A stretch of 64,000 nucleotides of DNA from JAFALK01 sp036500605 (GTDB lineage: Bacteria; Pseudomonadota; Gammaproteobacteria; Burkholderiales; Burkholderiaceae_C), in assembly GCA_036500605.1 (NCBI GenBank), contig DASYBU010000058.1:62001-126000 (forward strand), read 5' to 3'. The position numbers and the translations under genes are program-made. Numbering within the stretch: position 1 is the stretch's first letter; every line of letters begins with the position of its first letter. Below are positions 1-11,256 of this stretch, in pieces. The notes under the pieces are model-generated. The model was not told the DNA's origin. It was given only the letters and a program-made list of their open reading frames with translations, and searched no databases.

Positions 1-345
1 GAAGAAGGTCAGATCCTTCGCTTCGTTGAAGGCGATCGCGTGCTCGCCCAGCAGCATCAAGTTGCCGGCGCGAATCGCCTCGAGATACGCCGGGATCTGC
101 TCGATATCGACCGTGTCCGGCTCGTGCCCGGCCAGGCCGAGCAGTACCGCCTTGTCGCTGCCGTGGCCCTTGCCGGTGGCGCCGAGCGAGCCGTAGAGCT
201 GCGAGGAGACGCGGGCCGTCTTGTCGAGCAGGCCCTCATGCTTGAGGCGCAGCCCGAAGAGCCGGGCCGCGCGCATCGGGCCCACGGTATGCGAGCTCGA
301 TGGGCCGATACCGATTTTGAAAAGGTCGAATACCGAGACAGCCAT
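1..345 (-). CDS. sdaA: L-serine ammonia-lyase, N-terminal part (cut by window edge)
   Basis: Only the first 115 residues lie in the window; the gene continues past base 1. The start MAVSVFDLFKIGIGPSSSHT, then VGPMRAARLF, is the hallmark N-terminal substrate-binding segment of single-chain iron-sulfur L-serine dehydratases, which deaminate serine to pyruvate. It is the last gene of the reverse-strand glycine-use operon, 147 bp after gcvP. This fits a route in which glycine is cleaved, one-carbon units make serine, and serine is deaminated to pyruvate. The iron-sulfur cysteines lie outside the window. The family call is secure; sdaA is used as the generic symbol. Confidence 0.9.
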   Translation of the reverse strand, partial: MAVSVFDLFKIGIGPSSSHTVGPMRAARLFGLRLKHEGLLDKTARVSSQLYGSLGATGKGHGSDKAVLLGLAGHEPDTVDIEQIPAYLEAIRAGNLMLLGEHAIAFNEAKDLTFF

Positions 346-364
346 GGGAACACCTCAATTCAAT

Positions 365-474
365 TTCAGGAACGCAGAGGGCGCAAAGGGACGCAGAGAA
401 CGCGAAGGAAGGAAAAACATGAAGTTTTTCTCTGTGAGCTCTGCGTCCCTCTGCGCTCTCTGCGTTCCGGAAAC
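365..474. repeat. Long-hairpin intergenic repeat, copy A
   Basis: The left arm (GGAACGCAGAG then GCGCAAAGGGACGCAGAG) is matched by an inverted right arm ending in CTCTGCGTTCC, with an A/T-rich loop around 405-440. Copy B at 3451-3553 has the same arms, with differences spread along its length. It lies between gcvP and sdaA, so it would be transcribed as a large imperfect hairpin in the operon mRNA. I read it as a dispersed REP/MITE-like palindromic repeat. An effect on message stability or coupling between genes is inference. Confidence 0.8.
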
Positions 475-492
475 TTGTTCCCGGACCTTTGC

Positions 493-3396
<2,904 letters not shown>

Positions 3397-3415
3397 GGTC
3401 GGCTTTCGATCACAA

Positions 3416-3457
3416 ATTCAAATTTCCGGATTCGAGTTTCCAGATTCAAGTTTCCGG
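3416..3457. repeat. Three tandem 14-bp units next to hairpin repeat B
   Basis: Three adjacent units (3416-3429, 3430-3443, 3444-3457) read ATTCAAATTTCCGG, ATTCGAGTTTCCAG and ATTCAAGTTTCCGG. The last runs straight into the left arm of hairpin copy B. They lie between the gcvP start and the gcvH stop. No function can be assigned; they may be part of how the mobile palindrome ends or slips. Confidence 0.75.
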
Positions 3458-3553
3458 AACGCAGAGGGCGCAAAGGGACGCGAAGAGCGCAGAGGAAAAA
3501 TCAGAGTTTTCTCTATGAACTCTGCGTCCCTTTGCGTCCTCTGCGTTCCTGAA
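3451..3553. repeat. Long-hairpin intergenic repeat, copy B
   Basis: This is the second copy of the element at 365-474. The left arm starts TTCCGGAACGCAGAGGGCGC and the inverted right arm ends CTCTGCGTTCCTGAA. It lies in the gcvH-gcvP gap. Two copies in two gaps of one operon suggest a dispersed family in this genome. Confidence 0.8.
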
Positions 3554-3564
3554 GCTGAGGTAGT

Positions 3565-3936
3565 TCAGGAGTTTTTGACCAGTTCGTCGTAGGCGGTGCT
3601 GTCCATCAGCGCGTCAAGTTCAGCGGTGTTGGACATCTTGACCTTGAAGAACCAGCCGGCCTTGAGCGGGTCGGTGTTGGCCAGGGCCGGGTCGTCGCGC
3701 AGGGCTTCGTTGACTTCGACGACCTCGCCCGAGACCGGCATGTAGACATCGGCGGCGGCCTTGACGGACTCGACCACGCCAGCGACTTCCTTCTCGGCGA
3801 AGGTCTTGCCGACTTCGGGCAGGTCGACGAACACGACGTCGCCCAGCGCGTCCTGCGCGTGCACGGTGATGCCCACGGTGGCGACGTCGCCGTTGACTTC
3901 AATCCATTCGTGATCGGCGGTGTACTTGATGCTCAT
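3565..3936 (-). CDS. gcvH: Glycine cleavage system H protein
   Basis: This is the 123-residue lipoyl carrier that shuttles the aminomethyl intermediate between GcvP, GcvT and dihydrolipoamide dehydrogenase. The lipoylation lysine is K59, in the segment VAGVVESVKAAADVY. The N-terminus (IKYTADHEWIEV) and the C-terminal GWFFKVK segment are typical, and the length is normal. It lies 35 bp after gcvT on the same strand, so co-transcription is likely. Confidence 0.97.
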   Translation of the reverse strand: MSIKYTADHEWIEVNGDVATVGITVHAQDALGDVVFVDLPEVGKTFAEKEVAGVVESVKAAADVYMPVSGEVVEVNEALRDDPALANTDPLKAGWFFKVKMSNTAELDALMDSTAYDELVKNS

Positions 3937-3971
3937 GTCTGAAGCTCCGTGTGAATAAGAAAGAGAAAGGG

Positions 3972-5096
3972 TTAGCCGCGGAAATAGTTGTTGGGCGTGA
4001 ACGGGGTCGGGGACACCGTCATGGGTGTGCGCTTGTCGCGCACGAGGGCGAAAACTTGCGTGCCGGCCTTGGCGTGGCTGAGGGGCAGATAGCCCAGCGC
4101 AACCGGCTTGCCGACCGTCGGGCCGATGGTGCCGCTCGTCACGATACCCAGTTCGGTGCCGTTTTCATCGACCAGCTTGCTGCCTTCGCGCACGGGCATG
4201 CGCTCGCTGCTGACGAGGCCGACGCGTTTCTTCGCGACGCCCTCCGCCAGCTGCCGATCGATCACGGCGGCGCCGGGGTAGCCGCCGGCACGCGCGCCAC
4301 CGGCGCGGCGCACCTTCTGGATCGCCCAGGTCAGCGCGCCTTCGACCGGCGTGGTCGTGGTGTCGATGTCATGACCGTAGAGGCACAGGCCGGCTTCGAG
4401 CCGCAGCGAATCGCGTGCGCCCAGGCCGATCGGCTTGACTTCGGCGTGCGACAGCAGCTTGCGCGCCAGCTCTTCGGCTTGGTCGCCGGCCACCGAAATT
4501 TCGTAGCCGTCTTCGCCGGTGTAGCCCGAGCGGGTCAGGAAGGCGGGGATGCCGTCGAGGTCGAAGAAACCGCCGGTCATGAAGACCAGCTTGGCGACTT
4601 CAGGATTGAGGCGCGAAAGCACCGTCACGGCCTGCGGGCCTTGCAGCGCCAGCAGGGCTTGGGTGGGCAGCGGCTTGACCTCGCACTTGCCGCCGATCTT
4701 GGCTTGCATGTGGGCGATGTCCTGTTCCTTGCAGCCGGCGTTGACGACCACGAACAGGTCGTTCTCGCGGCGGCAGACCATCAGGTCATCGAGGATGCCG
4801 CCCTTGTCGTCGGTGAAGAGGGCGTAGCGCTGCTTGTAGACGCCGAGATCGCAGATGTCGACCGGCACAAGGGTCTCAAGCGCGGCATCGGCGCCGGCGC
4901 CGATCAGCAGCACCTGGCCCATGTGGGAGACGTCGAACAGGCCGGCGGAAGCGCGTGTGTGCTTGTGCTCGGCCATCACGCCCATCGGGTATTGCACGGG
5001 CATGTCGTAGCCGCCGAACTCGACCATCTTGGCCCCGAGTTCAATATGCAGGGCATGCAGAGGGGTTTTGAGAAGCGGGGCAGACGAACTGGACAT
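3972..5096 (-). CDS. gcvT: Glycine cleavage system T protein (aminomethyltransferase)
   Basis: This enzyme moves the one-carbon unit from aminomethyl-GcvH to tetrahydrofolate and releases ammonia. The start chosen is the ATG at 5096, giving MSSSSAPLLKTPLHALH and 374 residues. An in-frame ATG at 5117 would add seven residues that run back toward the riboswitch. Family segments are visible: GGYDMPVQYPMGVMAEH, GLFDVSHMGQV, the folate-site region SRSGYTGEDGYEIS and the ARDSLRLEAGLCLYGHD motif. It is the first gene of the operon, directly downstream of the glycine riboswitch. Confidence 0.96.
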   Translation of the reverse strand: MSSSSAPLLKTPLHALHIELGAKMVEFGGYDMPVQYPMGVMAEHKHTRASAGLFDVSHMGQVLLIGAGADAALETLVPVDICDLGVYKQRYALFTDDKGGILDDLMVCRRENDLFVVVNAGCKEQDIAHMQAKIGGKCEVKPLPTQALLALQGPQAVTVLSRLNPEVAKLVFMTGGFFDLDGIPAFLTRSGYTGEDGYEISVAGDQAEELARKLLSHAEVKPIGLGARDSLRLEAGLCLYGHDIDTTTTPVEGALTWAIQKVRRAGGARAGGYPGAAVIDRQLAEGVAKKRVGLVSSERMPVREGSKLVDENGTELGIVTSGTIGPTVGKPVALGYLPLSHAKAGTQVFALVRDKRTPMTVSPTPFTPNNYFRG

Positions 5097-5137
5097 GTGA
5101 AGAGGCTCCAAGGGCATAGATTGACCATTGATGCCTC

Positions 5138-5332
5138 GCTGTCCGGTTTACCTGAGAGATTGATCGGCTGATGTGCAGCCGACTTGCCCCTTCGGTGGAC
5201 GAGCTCGAAGGCTCGCCTCTCTCCAGTGAGGAACGCATGTTGAACCGAGATTCATCGAGCGTCTTGTCAGTCCTTTTGCCTGAGCGTTGCATCGCCTTCG
5301 GCGGCCGCTTGCGCGGCTCTCTCCTGACCGGC
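5138..5332 (-). promoter_or_regulatory. Tandem glycine riboswitch upstream of gcvT
   Basis: Read on the reverse strand, aptamer 1 runs from GGAGAGAGCCGC near 5324 to CTCAGGCAAAAGGACTGAC near 5267. Aptamer 2 runs from CTGGAGAGAGGCGAGCC near 5225 to CTCTCAGGTAAACCGGACAG near 5139. Both carry the GGAGAGA and CTCAGG(C/T)AAA core segments and GC-rich P3 stems of the glycine aptamer, joined by a linker of about 40 nt. The position just before gcvT matches known glycine riboswitches that turn on the cleavage operon when glycine is high. No clear terminator hairpin follows, so translational control is possible. Confidence 0.92.
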
Positions 5333-5381
5333 GGCATTCTAGCCTTAAGACAAGGCTCATCGGAACGTAGAAAATCGCTTC

Positions 5382-6056
5382 ATGCGCATCCTCCTTGTCG
5401 AAGACGATCAGATGATCGGCGAACAAATGCTGGACCTGCTGCGGGCCGAAAGCTACGCGGTGGATTGGGTGCGGGACGGCGAGATGGCCGACACCGCGCT
5501 GCAAAGCCAGACCTATGACCTGACCCTGCTGGATCTAGGGTTGCCCAAGCGCGACGGCATGAGCGTCTTGCGCGCCCTGCGCGCCCGCAAGGACCGCCAG
5601 CCGGTGCTGATCGCCACGGCCCGTGACGCCGTATCTCAGCGCATAGAAGGCCTCGATGCAGGCGCCGACGACTACGTGCTCAAGCCCTTCGACCTCGACG
5701 AGTTGCTGGCCCGCATCCGCGCCTTGATCCGCCGTGCGCAAGGCCGTGCCGAGCCGATCTATGAACACATGGGCGTCGCCATCAACCCGGCCACGCATGA
5801 GGCCTCGGTCGAAGGCAAGCCGGTGCAGCTGTCTGCGCGCGAATGGGCCGTGCTGGAGCCGCTGCTGGCGCGGCCGGGGCTGGTGCTTTCCCGCCAGCAG
5901 TTGGAAGAAAAACTCTACGGCTGGAAAGACGAGATCAGCAGCAATGCCGTCGAGGTCTACGTGCACGGCCTGCGCAAGAAGCTTGGCGCCGGGCTGATCC
6001 AGAACGTGCGCGGCCTCGGCTATATGGTGCCCAAGGTCAGCCCGCCGCCGGCATGA
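5382..6056 (+). CDS. OmpR/PhoB-family response regulator
   Basis: This is a 224-residue two-component regulator. The receiver domain has acidic residues in LVEDD (8-9), phosphoacceptor D51 in LLDLGLPKRDG, and K101 in VLKPFD. The winged-helix DNA-binding domain covers about 125-220 (SAREWAVLEPLLARPG to VHGLRKKLGAGLIQNVRGLGYM). It resembles the QseB/PmrA/TctD group. Its TGA overlaps the ATG of the kinase gene by four bases, so the two are translationally coupled. A lone CTTAAG at 5344-5349 upstream may be half of an autoregulatory box. A full TTTAAG-N5-TTTAAG repeat lies before the protease gene at 8689, a possible target. The signal is unknown. Confidence 0.93.
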   Translation: MRILLVEDDQMIGEQMLDLLRAESYAVDWVRDGEMADTALQSQTYDLTLLDLGLPKRDGMSVLRALRARKDRQPVLIATARDAVSQRIEGLDAGADDYVLKPFDLDELLARIRALIRRAQGRAEPIYEHMGVAINPATHEASVEGKPVQLSAREWAVLEPLLARPGLVLSRQQLEEKLYGWKDEISSNAVEVYVHGLRKKLGAGLIQNVRGLGYMVPKVSPPPA

Positions 6057-7348
6057 AATTCAAGAACAAGCTCCTGGCCTCGCTGCGGCGCCGGCTGATG
6101 CTCTTTCTCTCGGCCGCCGTTTGCGCGGCCGCGGTGCTTCAAGGCTTGTCCAGCTATCGCGCGGCGCTGGCCGAGGCCGATCAGATTTTTGACTACCAGA
6201 TGCAGCAGGTCGCCCACTCGCTGGGCGGCGGCCTCGGTGGCGGCGTGATCCACGCCGAAGATGAGCTGGAACTGATGGTGCAGGCCTGGAGCGAGCAGGG
6301 CTTGCAGGTGTTCCAGTCCGCCGGCCAGGCACGATTGCCGGCGCGTGCGGTGCTCGGCTTCACCGAGGTGCGCGGCGATGATGGTCACCACTACCGCGTG
6401 CTTTCGGTGCTGACCGGTGGCCAGGTGGTGCAGGTCGCGCAGGATCTGGTCGTCCGGCAGAAGCTGGCCAGCCGCTTGGCGCTGCGCACGGTGCTCCCGA
6501 TCGCGGTGATGCTGCCGCTCCTGATGATCGTGGTCGGCTGGGTGGTCAGCAGCTCGCTTGCACCGGTGGAGCGGGTACGCGAGCAACTGGCTGCGCGCCG
6601 GGCTGAAGACCTGGCGCCGGTCAGTGCCACCGATCTGCCCGCCGAGGTGCAGCCGATGGTGAGCGAGTTCAACGCCCTGCTGGGCCGCGTGAAGCAATCG
6701 TTTGAAGCTCAACAGCATTTCGTGGCCGATGCGGCGCACGAGCTGCGCTCGCCGCTGACCGCGCTGAAGTTGCAGGTGCAGGCCTTGCAGCGCGCAAGCG
6801 ACGAGGGCGTGCGGGCTACGGCACAGCAGCGCCTGTCCGCCGGCATCGACCGCGCCAGCCGTCTGGTCGAGCAATTGTTGCTGCTGGCGCGCCAGGAGAC
6901 GGCACCTCTGCAGATGCAGCCCGTCGACCTCAGCGCGCTGCTGCGACAGATCATGATTGAACAGACGCCGGCCGCCCAGGCCCGCGCCATCAATCTCGGC
7001 CTGGTACGGGCGGATGCCGTGCAGGTCACCGGCCAGAGCGACGCGCTGGCCATCCTGATGCGCAACCTGCTCGAGAACGCGATCAAGTACACGCCCGAAG
7101 GCGGCCGGATCGACGTGAGCCTGAGTCCGGCGAAGCTCACAATCGAGGACAGCGGTCCGGGTATACCCTCAGAGGACCGGGAACGCGTTTTCGACCGCTT
7201 CTATCGCAGTGCCGATGCCGCACTCGCTGCCGGTGGCAGCGGCCTCGGACTGGCGATCGTCAAATCGATCGCCGAGCGGCACGGCGCACGACTGAGCCTG
7301 GAACCTTCGGCAACTTTGGGCGGATTGCGAGTCGACGTCGCGTTCTAG
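6053..7348 (+). CDS. QseC/PmrB-like sensor histidine kinase
   Basis: This is the 431-residue membrane kinase partner of the preceding regulator; its start overlaps the regulator's stop (ATGA). It has an N-terminal transmembrane helix (LMLFLSAAVCAAAVL), a periplasmic sensor region of about 120 residues, a second helix (TVLPIAVMLPLLMIVVGWVV) and a HAMP-like linker. Phosphoacceptor H229 lies in DAAHELRSPLTAL, and the ATPase carries NLLENAIKYTP, DSGPGIP and GSGLGLAIV. All catalytic boxes are present, so it should be active. The ligand cannot be read from the sequence. Confidence 0.93.
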   Translation: MKFKNKLLASLRRRLMLFLSAAVCAAAVLQGLSSYRAALAEADQIFDYQMQQVAHSLGGGLGGGVIHAEDELELMVQAWSEQGLQVFQSAGQARLPARAVLGFTEVRGDDGHHYRVLSVLTGGQVVQVAQDLVVRQKLASRLALRTVLPIAVMLPLLMIVVGWVVSSSLAPVERVREQLAARRAEDLAPVSATDLPAEVQPMVSEFNALLGRVKQSFEAQQHFVADAAHELRSPLTALKLQVQALQRASDEGVRATAQQRLSAGIDRASRLVEQLLLLARQETAPLQMQPVDLSALLRQIMIEQTPAAQARAINLGLVRADAVQVTGQSDALAILMRNLLENAIKYTPEGGRIDVSLSPAKLTIEDSGPGIPSEDRERVFDRFYRSADAALAAGGSGLGLAIVKSIAERHGARLSLEPSATLGGLRVDVAF

Positions 7349-7470
7349 CTCGTTTCTGGGGTTGCCGCGGACGTTGTGGCAAGTCAAGCTCTGTGCGCTA
7401 GGGGACAGACCGCGATCGAGACGGTCCCTAGCATGCGTTCGGCAATGTCTGATACGGAAGGGGGTGGATC

Positions 7471-8598
7471 ATGTTGACTCGCAAATTCGGGGATGGTTTG
7501 GTGCTGCTTGCCGCGATCGCGCTGAGCGCGTGCGGCGGTGGTGGCGGCGGAGACGGCGGCACGTCAGCGGCGGCAGGAACGACAGCGCCGCCGGTCACCG
7601 TGCCGACACCGCCCGTCACTGATCCTCCGGCGAGCGCGCCTTCCACCGACTTGTCGATCTACGCGCTCCAAACCCAGTCTGTCGACCCGTCATACGCCAG
7701 TACGCAAGACGCTGGCGCCGACGAGATCCAGAACTACAACTTCCTCAACAAGGTGCGGCTGGCGGCCGGTGCTGGCGCCCTCAATCAGAGCGCTCAACTG
7801 GATGCCGCGGGCATCGCGCATGCCAACTACAACGTGTTGAACACGGCCATGCGACCCTACCTTCTAGAGACCCCCGGCAACGCAGGTTTCACGGGAGCCG
7901 GCTACGCCGACCGACAAGCCGCAGCCGGCTATGCAGGCATGGCGACCAGTGATGGCACGGCCATCACCAACGCGCCCTATCTTTGTGCCTACCTCCAGCT
8001 GAACACGCTCTATCGAATGGCCGAACTGATGGACCCATCGCGCGCCATCGGCATCGGCCTGCAAAAGGACCCCGGAGATGCCGACTCCGCCTGCGTGCTT
8101 GAACTGGGTTATGCGAGCGCACCTCAATACGGGCCATCCGGCGCCTTGGTGACCTATCCCTATCCCAACCAGACCGGCGTCGCCGCCCTGTATGTGCTTG
8201 CGCTTGACCCGCCTCGCCCTCTGCCCGATGCGGCCGACATCCTGGGTCAGCCGATTCTGGCCTCGATGGGCAGCTTGGCGGTCATGACGGGCGACGGCAG
8301 CGGCAAAGGCAGCGTCGACACGTTCACCTTGAAAGACGCCAGCGGCAATCCCGTGCCTGCCTACATCGTTGGATCCTCCGCGCTCACCATCGCCAGTACG
8401 GATCGCGTCGATGATGCCGGCGTCAGTCGACTGAGGCCTTATCAGGCCGTGCTGGTGCCGAAGAAGCCGCTGGACTACAACGCGGTCTACACCGTGACGT
8501 TCTCCGGCAAGTTCAATGGCGTCCTGCATGCCAAGACCTGGAGCTTCACGACGACCGGCTGCATCTTCCCGGTTCAAGGCGCCAGCTGCTGGAACTAA
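7471..8598 (+). CDS. CAP-domain lipoprotein
   Basis: This 375-residue protein has a lipoprotein signal ending in LSAC (lipidated C21), then a Gly-rich and a Pro/Thr-rich linker. Residues about 90-250 match the bacterial CAP/SCP (cysteine-rich secretory protein-like) domain: NFLNKVRLAAGAGALNQSAQLDAAGIAHANY is the usual first-helix pattern. The C-terminal part (about 270-370) reads like an Ig-type beta domain ending in a Cys pair. A Shine-Dalgarno-like GGGGGTGG precedes the ATG. CAP proteins of bacteria have few known functions; a cell-envelope role is inferred only. Confidence 0.82.
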   Translation: MLTRKFGDGLVLLAAIALSACGGGGGGDGGTSAAAGTTAPPVTVPTPPVTDPPASAPSTDLSIYALQTQSVDPSYASTQDAGADEIQNYNFLNKVRLAAGAGALNQSAQLDAAGIAHANYNVLNTAMRPYLLETPGNAGFTGAGYADRQAAAGYAGMATSDGTAITNAPYLCAYLQLNTLYRMAELMDPSRAIGIGLQKDPGDADSACVLELGYASAPQYGPSGALVTYPYPNQTGVAALYVLALDPPRPLPDAADILGQPILASMGSLAVMTGDGSGKGSVDTFTLKDASGNPVPAYIVGSSALTIASTDRVDDAGVSRLRPYQAVLVPKKPLDYNAVYTVTFSGKFNGVLHAKTWSFTTTGCIFPVQGASCWN

Positions 8599-8614
8599 GC
8601 GTCACCAAAGCCGG

Positions 8615-8631
8615 TTTAAGAGGAATTTAAG
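8615..8631 (+). promoter_or_regulatory. PmrA/QseB-type direct repeat (TTTAAG-N5-TTTAAG)
   Basis: A perfect direct repeat TTTAAG-AGGAA-TTTAAG has the 11-bp period expected for a tandem OmpR-family dimer and equals the PmrA box consensus (YTTAAK-N5-YTTAAK). It lies 58 bp before the ATG of the DegQ-like protease and about 3.2 kb downstream of a PmrA/QseB-like regulator gene. Control by that regulator is inference. Confidence 0.6.
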
Positions 8632-8688
8632 GGCCCGGCCAGATATTCCTCTCATCGCAGCAGTGCTGCTTGAGAGGAGCTTTCCATC

Positions 8689-10242
8689 ATGGCTATAGAG
8701 AGAATGGTTTCCGTGAAGCGCCTGAGCTGGGCTTTGGCCGTGGCCGGCGTGGTCGGTTTGGGTGGCGGCGCGGTCGGCGCGATGGCCTTGCAGAAGACCA
8801 GTGCTGACGGCAGCGCGCCTCAAACCCTTGCCTCAAACGCGATCTCCAGCGCGCCGCAAGCCGCGGTCACGTCGCCCGTAGCACCCTTGTCTCGTGCACC
8901 GTCCGGTCCCACGGTCCTGCCCGACTTCGCCCAGATCACCGCGATGAATGGCCCGGCTGTCGTCAACATCAGCGTGACGGGCACAGTCAAGACTTCGCGC
9001 CAAGTCCAGGGCATGCAGGGCATGCCCGGCATGGACCCGAACGATCCCTTCTTCCAGTTCTTCCGCCGCTTCCAGATGCCCGGTCAAGGGCAGGGCGGTG
9101 GCGAGCGCGCCGTGCATGGCCAGGGTTCGGGCTTCATCGTCAGTGCTGATGGCGTGATCTTGACCAATGCCCACGTCGTGCGTGATGCATCCGAGGTAGT
9201 GGTCAAGCTGACCGACCGCCGCGAGTTCCGCGCCAAGGTGCTCGGTTCCGACCCCAAGACCGATGTGGCCGTGATCAAGATCGAGGCCAAGAACCTGCCC
9301 ATCGTGAAGGTCGGCAGCACGCAGGACCTGCGTGTCGGCGAATGGGTGCTGGCGATCGGCTCACCGTTTGGTTTCGAGAACAGCGTGACTGCCGGCGTGG
9401 TCAGCGCCAAAGGGCGTGCATTGCCCGACGAGAACGGCAGCATCGTGCCCTACATCCAGACCGACGTGGCGGTCAACCCCGGCAACTCGGGCGGTCCGCT
9501 GTTCAATGCGCGCGGTGAAGTGGTTGGCATCAACTCGCAGATCTACAGCCAGACGGGCGGTTACCAGGGTTTGTCGTTCGCGATCCCGATCGATGTGGCC
9601 CGCCGCGTCGAAGACCAGATTGTCGCCACCGGCCGTGCCCAGCATGCACGCCTGGGCGTGACGATCCAGGACGTGAACCAGACCTTCGCCGATTCCTTCA
9701 AGCTGCAAACCCCGGCCGGTGCGCTGGTGGCCAACGTGGAGGAAGGCAGCCCGGGCGCCAAGGCCGGCCTGAAGGAAGGCGATGTGATCCTCAAATACAA
9801 CGGCCAGCCGATCGTGGCTTCGAGCGATCTGCCCGCGATGCTCGGCGAAGCGATGCCCGGCTCCAGCGCCAAGCTCGAGATCTGGCGCAATGGCAAGCGC
9901 GAGGAGCTCAACGCCAAGCTGGGCGACGCCTCCGACAAGAAGGCTCAGCTGGCCGAAGACGACAAGGGAGCTTCGGGCGGCAAGCTGGGCCTGGCGCTGC
10001 GCCAGTTGCAGCCCGACGAGAAGCGCGAGTCCGGCCTCAAGAGCGGTCTTGTGATCGAAGATGTGGGCGGTGCCGCGGCACGTGCTGGTGTGCAAGCGGG
10101 CGACGTGCTGCTGTCCGTCAACGGCACGCCGGTCAATTCGGTCGATCAGGTCAAGCGCGTGGTCGAGGGTTCCGACAAGTCGGTGGCGCTGCTCGTGCAG
10201 CGCGGCAACCAGCGCATCTTCGTGCCGGTGCGCATCGGCTGA
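8689..10242 (+). CDS. DegQ/MucD-type periplasmic serine endoprotease (HtrA family)
   Basis: This 517-residue envelope protease/chaperone has an N-terminal signal/anchor (LSWALAVAGVVGLGGGAVGAM) and a low-complexity linker. The trypsin-like domain carries triad H162 (LTNAHVV), D192 (KTDVAVIK) and S267 (GNSGGPLF). Two PDZ domains follow, about 320-410 and 430-510. It should degrade or refold misfolded periplasmic proteins. ATGs at 8689 and 8704 are both possible starts. The promoter holds the PmrA-like box at 8615-8631. The gene ends 15 bp from the convergent stop of the next gene. Confidence 0.95.
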   Translation: MAIERMVSVKRLSWALAVAGVVGLGGGAVGAMALQKTSADGSAPQTLASNAISSAPQAAVTSPVAPLSRAPSGPTVLPDFAQITAMNGPAVVNISVTGTVKTSRQVQGMQGMPGMDPNDPFFQFFRRFQMPGQGQGGGERAVHGQGSGFIVSADGVILTNAHVVRDASEVVVKLTDRREFRAKVLGSDPKTDVAVIKIEAKNLPIVKVGSTQDLRVGEWVLAIGSPFGFENSVTAGVVSAKGRALPDENGSIVPYIQTDVAVNPGNSGGPLFNARGEVVGINSQIYSQTGGYQGLSFAIPIDVARRVEDQIVATGRAQHARLGVTIQDVNQTFADSFKLQTPAGALVANVEEGSPGAKAGLKEGDVILKYNGQPIVASSDLPAMLGEAMPGSSAKLEIWRNGKREELNAKLGDASDKKAQLAEDDKGASGGKLGLALRQLQPDEKRESGLKSGLVIEDVGGAAARAGVQAGDVLLSVNGTPVNSVDQVKRVVEGSDKSVALLVQRGNQRIFVPVRIG

Positions 10243-10257
10243 ACGCCGATGTGAGGT

Positions 10258-11145
10258 TCATGCCACCGCGGGTTCGTCCTGCGGCGGATCTTCATACGCC
10301 ACACCGCCAAACTTCAAGGCGGTGTGCTCTCGCTTCGATTGAATGAACGGATAGAACATCTGGTGCGTCCAGTGTTCCTCGCCGAACATCACGTCGTCCA
10401 TCAGGCCGACGCTCTTCGGGAACTGGCGCGTGATCTTGGCGGTGCCGAAAAGCATGTCCCAGATGAACAGCAGATTGCCGTAGTTGCCCTTGTAGTGGCC
10501 GATGCCGTCGAGGTTGGTGATCGCGTGATGGGCGGCGTGCGTGGCCGGCGTGGAGATCGTGCGCTCCAGCACCCACATCAGCGGCTGCAAGGCCTTGACG
10601 CGGTACAGCGGCTCATCCCAACGCCAGGCGCAATGTGCGCCCAGGATCACGGTGATCTTGACCACGAAGTAGACGGCATAACCCCAAGGATTGACGCCAA
10701 GATACGTGAGCGCGCCGGCCATCCACAGGCCGGGCATCATCAGGTAGTAGAAGAAATTGTTGCGGTACGTGATGCGGATGCTCATGTACTTGGCCGAGTG
10801 GTGCGCGCGGTGCAGCGGCCACATCAGCGGCGAGTGCGAGGCGCGGTGCCACCAGTACTGCGTCATGTCGTCCGCCACCAGGATGATCGCCAGCCAGGCC
10901 CAGCCCGAGAGGCCCTTCAAGGCGCCATGCAGGTCGGGAATCAGCCAGTTGCAGAGCTTGGTCGCGCCCAGGAAGGCCAGCGGCTGCGAGATCGCCAGCA
11001 GGCTGATGAACATCAGCAGCTCGAGCTTGGCGTCATTGCCATTGGCGCTGACCGTTTGCTTGTAGCGGCGGCTCACAAATTCCATCAGCGCGAAGCCCAG
11101 GATCGCGCAGACGATCAGGCTGTTCTGAAAGGCGGTTGAGGTCAT
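10258..11145 (-). CDS. Sterol desaturase / fatty acid hydroxylase family protein
   Basis: This is a 295-residue membrane di-iron enzyme. It has several hydrophobic helices and the histidine clusters of the superfamily: HRASHS, HRAHHSAKY and HAAHHAITN, plus NYGNLLFIWDMLFGT. The family oxidises hydrocarbon chains of lipids (desaturation, hydroxylation or ether cleavage); the substrate here is unknown. It is divergent from the LysR gene at 11257 with a 111-bp shared gap holding a palindromic operator, so it is a likely target of that regulator. Confidence 0.88.
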   Translation of the reverse strand: MTSTAFQNSLIVCAILGFALMEFVSRRYKQTVSANGNDAKLELLMFISLLAISQPLAFLGATKLCNWLIPDLHGALKGLSGWAWLAIILVADDMTQYWWHRASHSPLMWPLHRAHHSAKYMSIRITYRNNFFYYLMMPGLWMAGALTYLGVNPWGYAVYFVVKITVILGAHCAWRWDEPLYRVKALQPLMWVLERTISTPATHAAHHAITNLDGIGHYKGNYGNLLFIWDMLFGTAKITRQFPKSVGLMDDVMFGEEHWTHQMFYPFIQSKREHTALKFGGVAYEDPPQDEPAVA

Positions 11146-11203
11146 CGGGAGGGTCTCCTTCGAGGTTCTGGAGCCAGTCTAGGTTTCGGTCATCAATGCA
11201 GCA

Positions 11204-11228
11204 ATTGAATAGTTATCATTGATTCAAT
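11204..11228. promoter_or_regulatory. LysR-type operator in divergent promoter
   Basis: ATTGAAT (11204-11210) and its inverted copy ATTCAAT (11222-11228) are spaced by 11 bases, a T-N11-A type site. A further ATTGAAT half-site lies at 11240-11246, next to the LysR start. Placement between the desaturase and LysR genes supports autoregulation and control of the desaturase gene. Confidence 0.6.
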
Positions 11229-11256
11229 GCGCTCACTGCATTGAATCGGAGGCTGC

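Noticed and set aside
5171..5518. Short frames across the gcvT leader
   Set aside because: They overlap the riboswitch aptamers and have no coding support.
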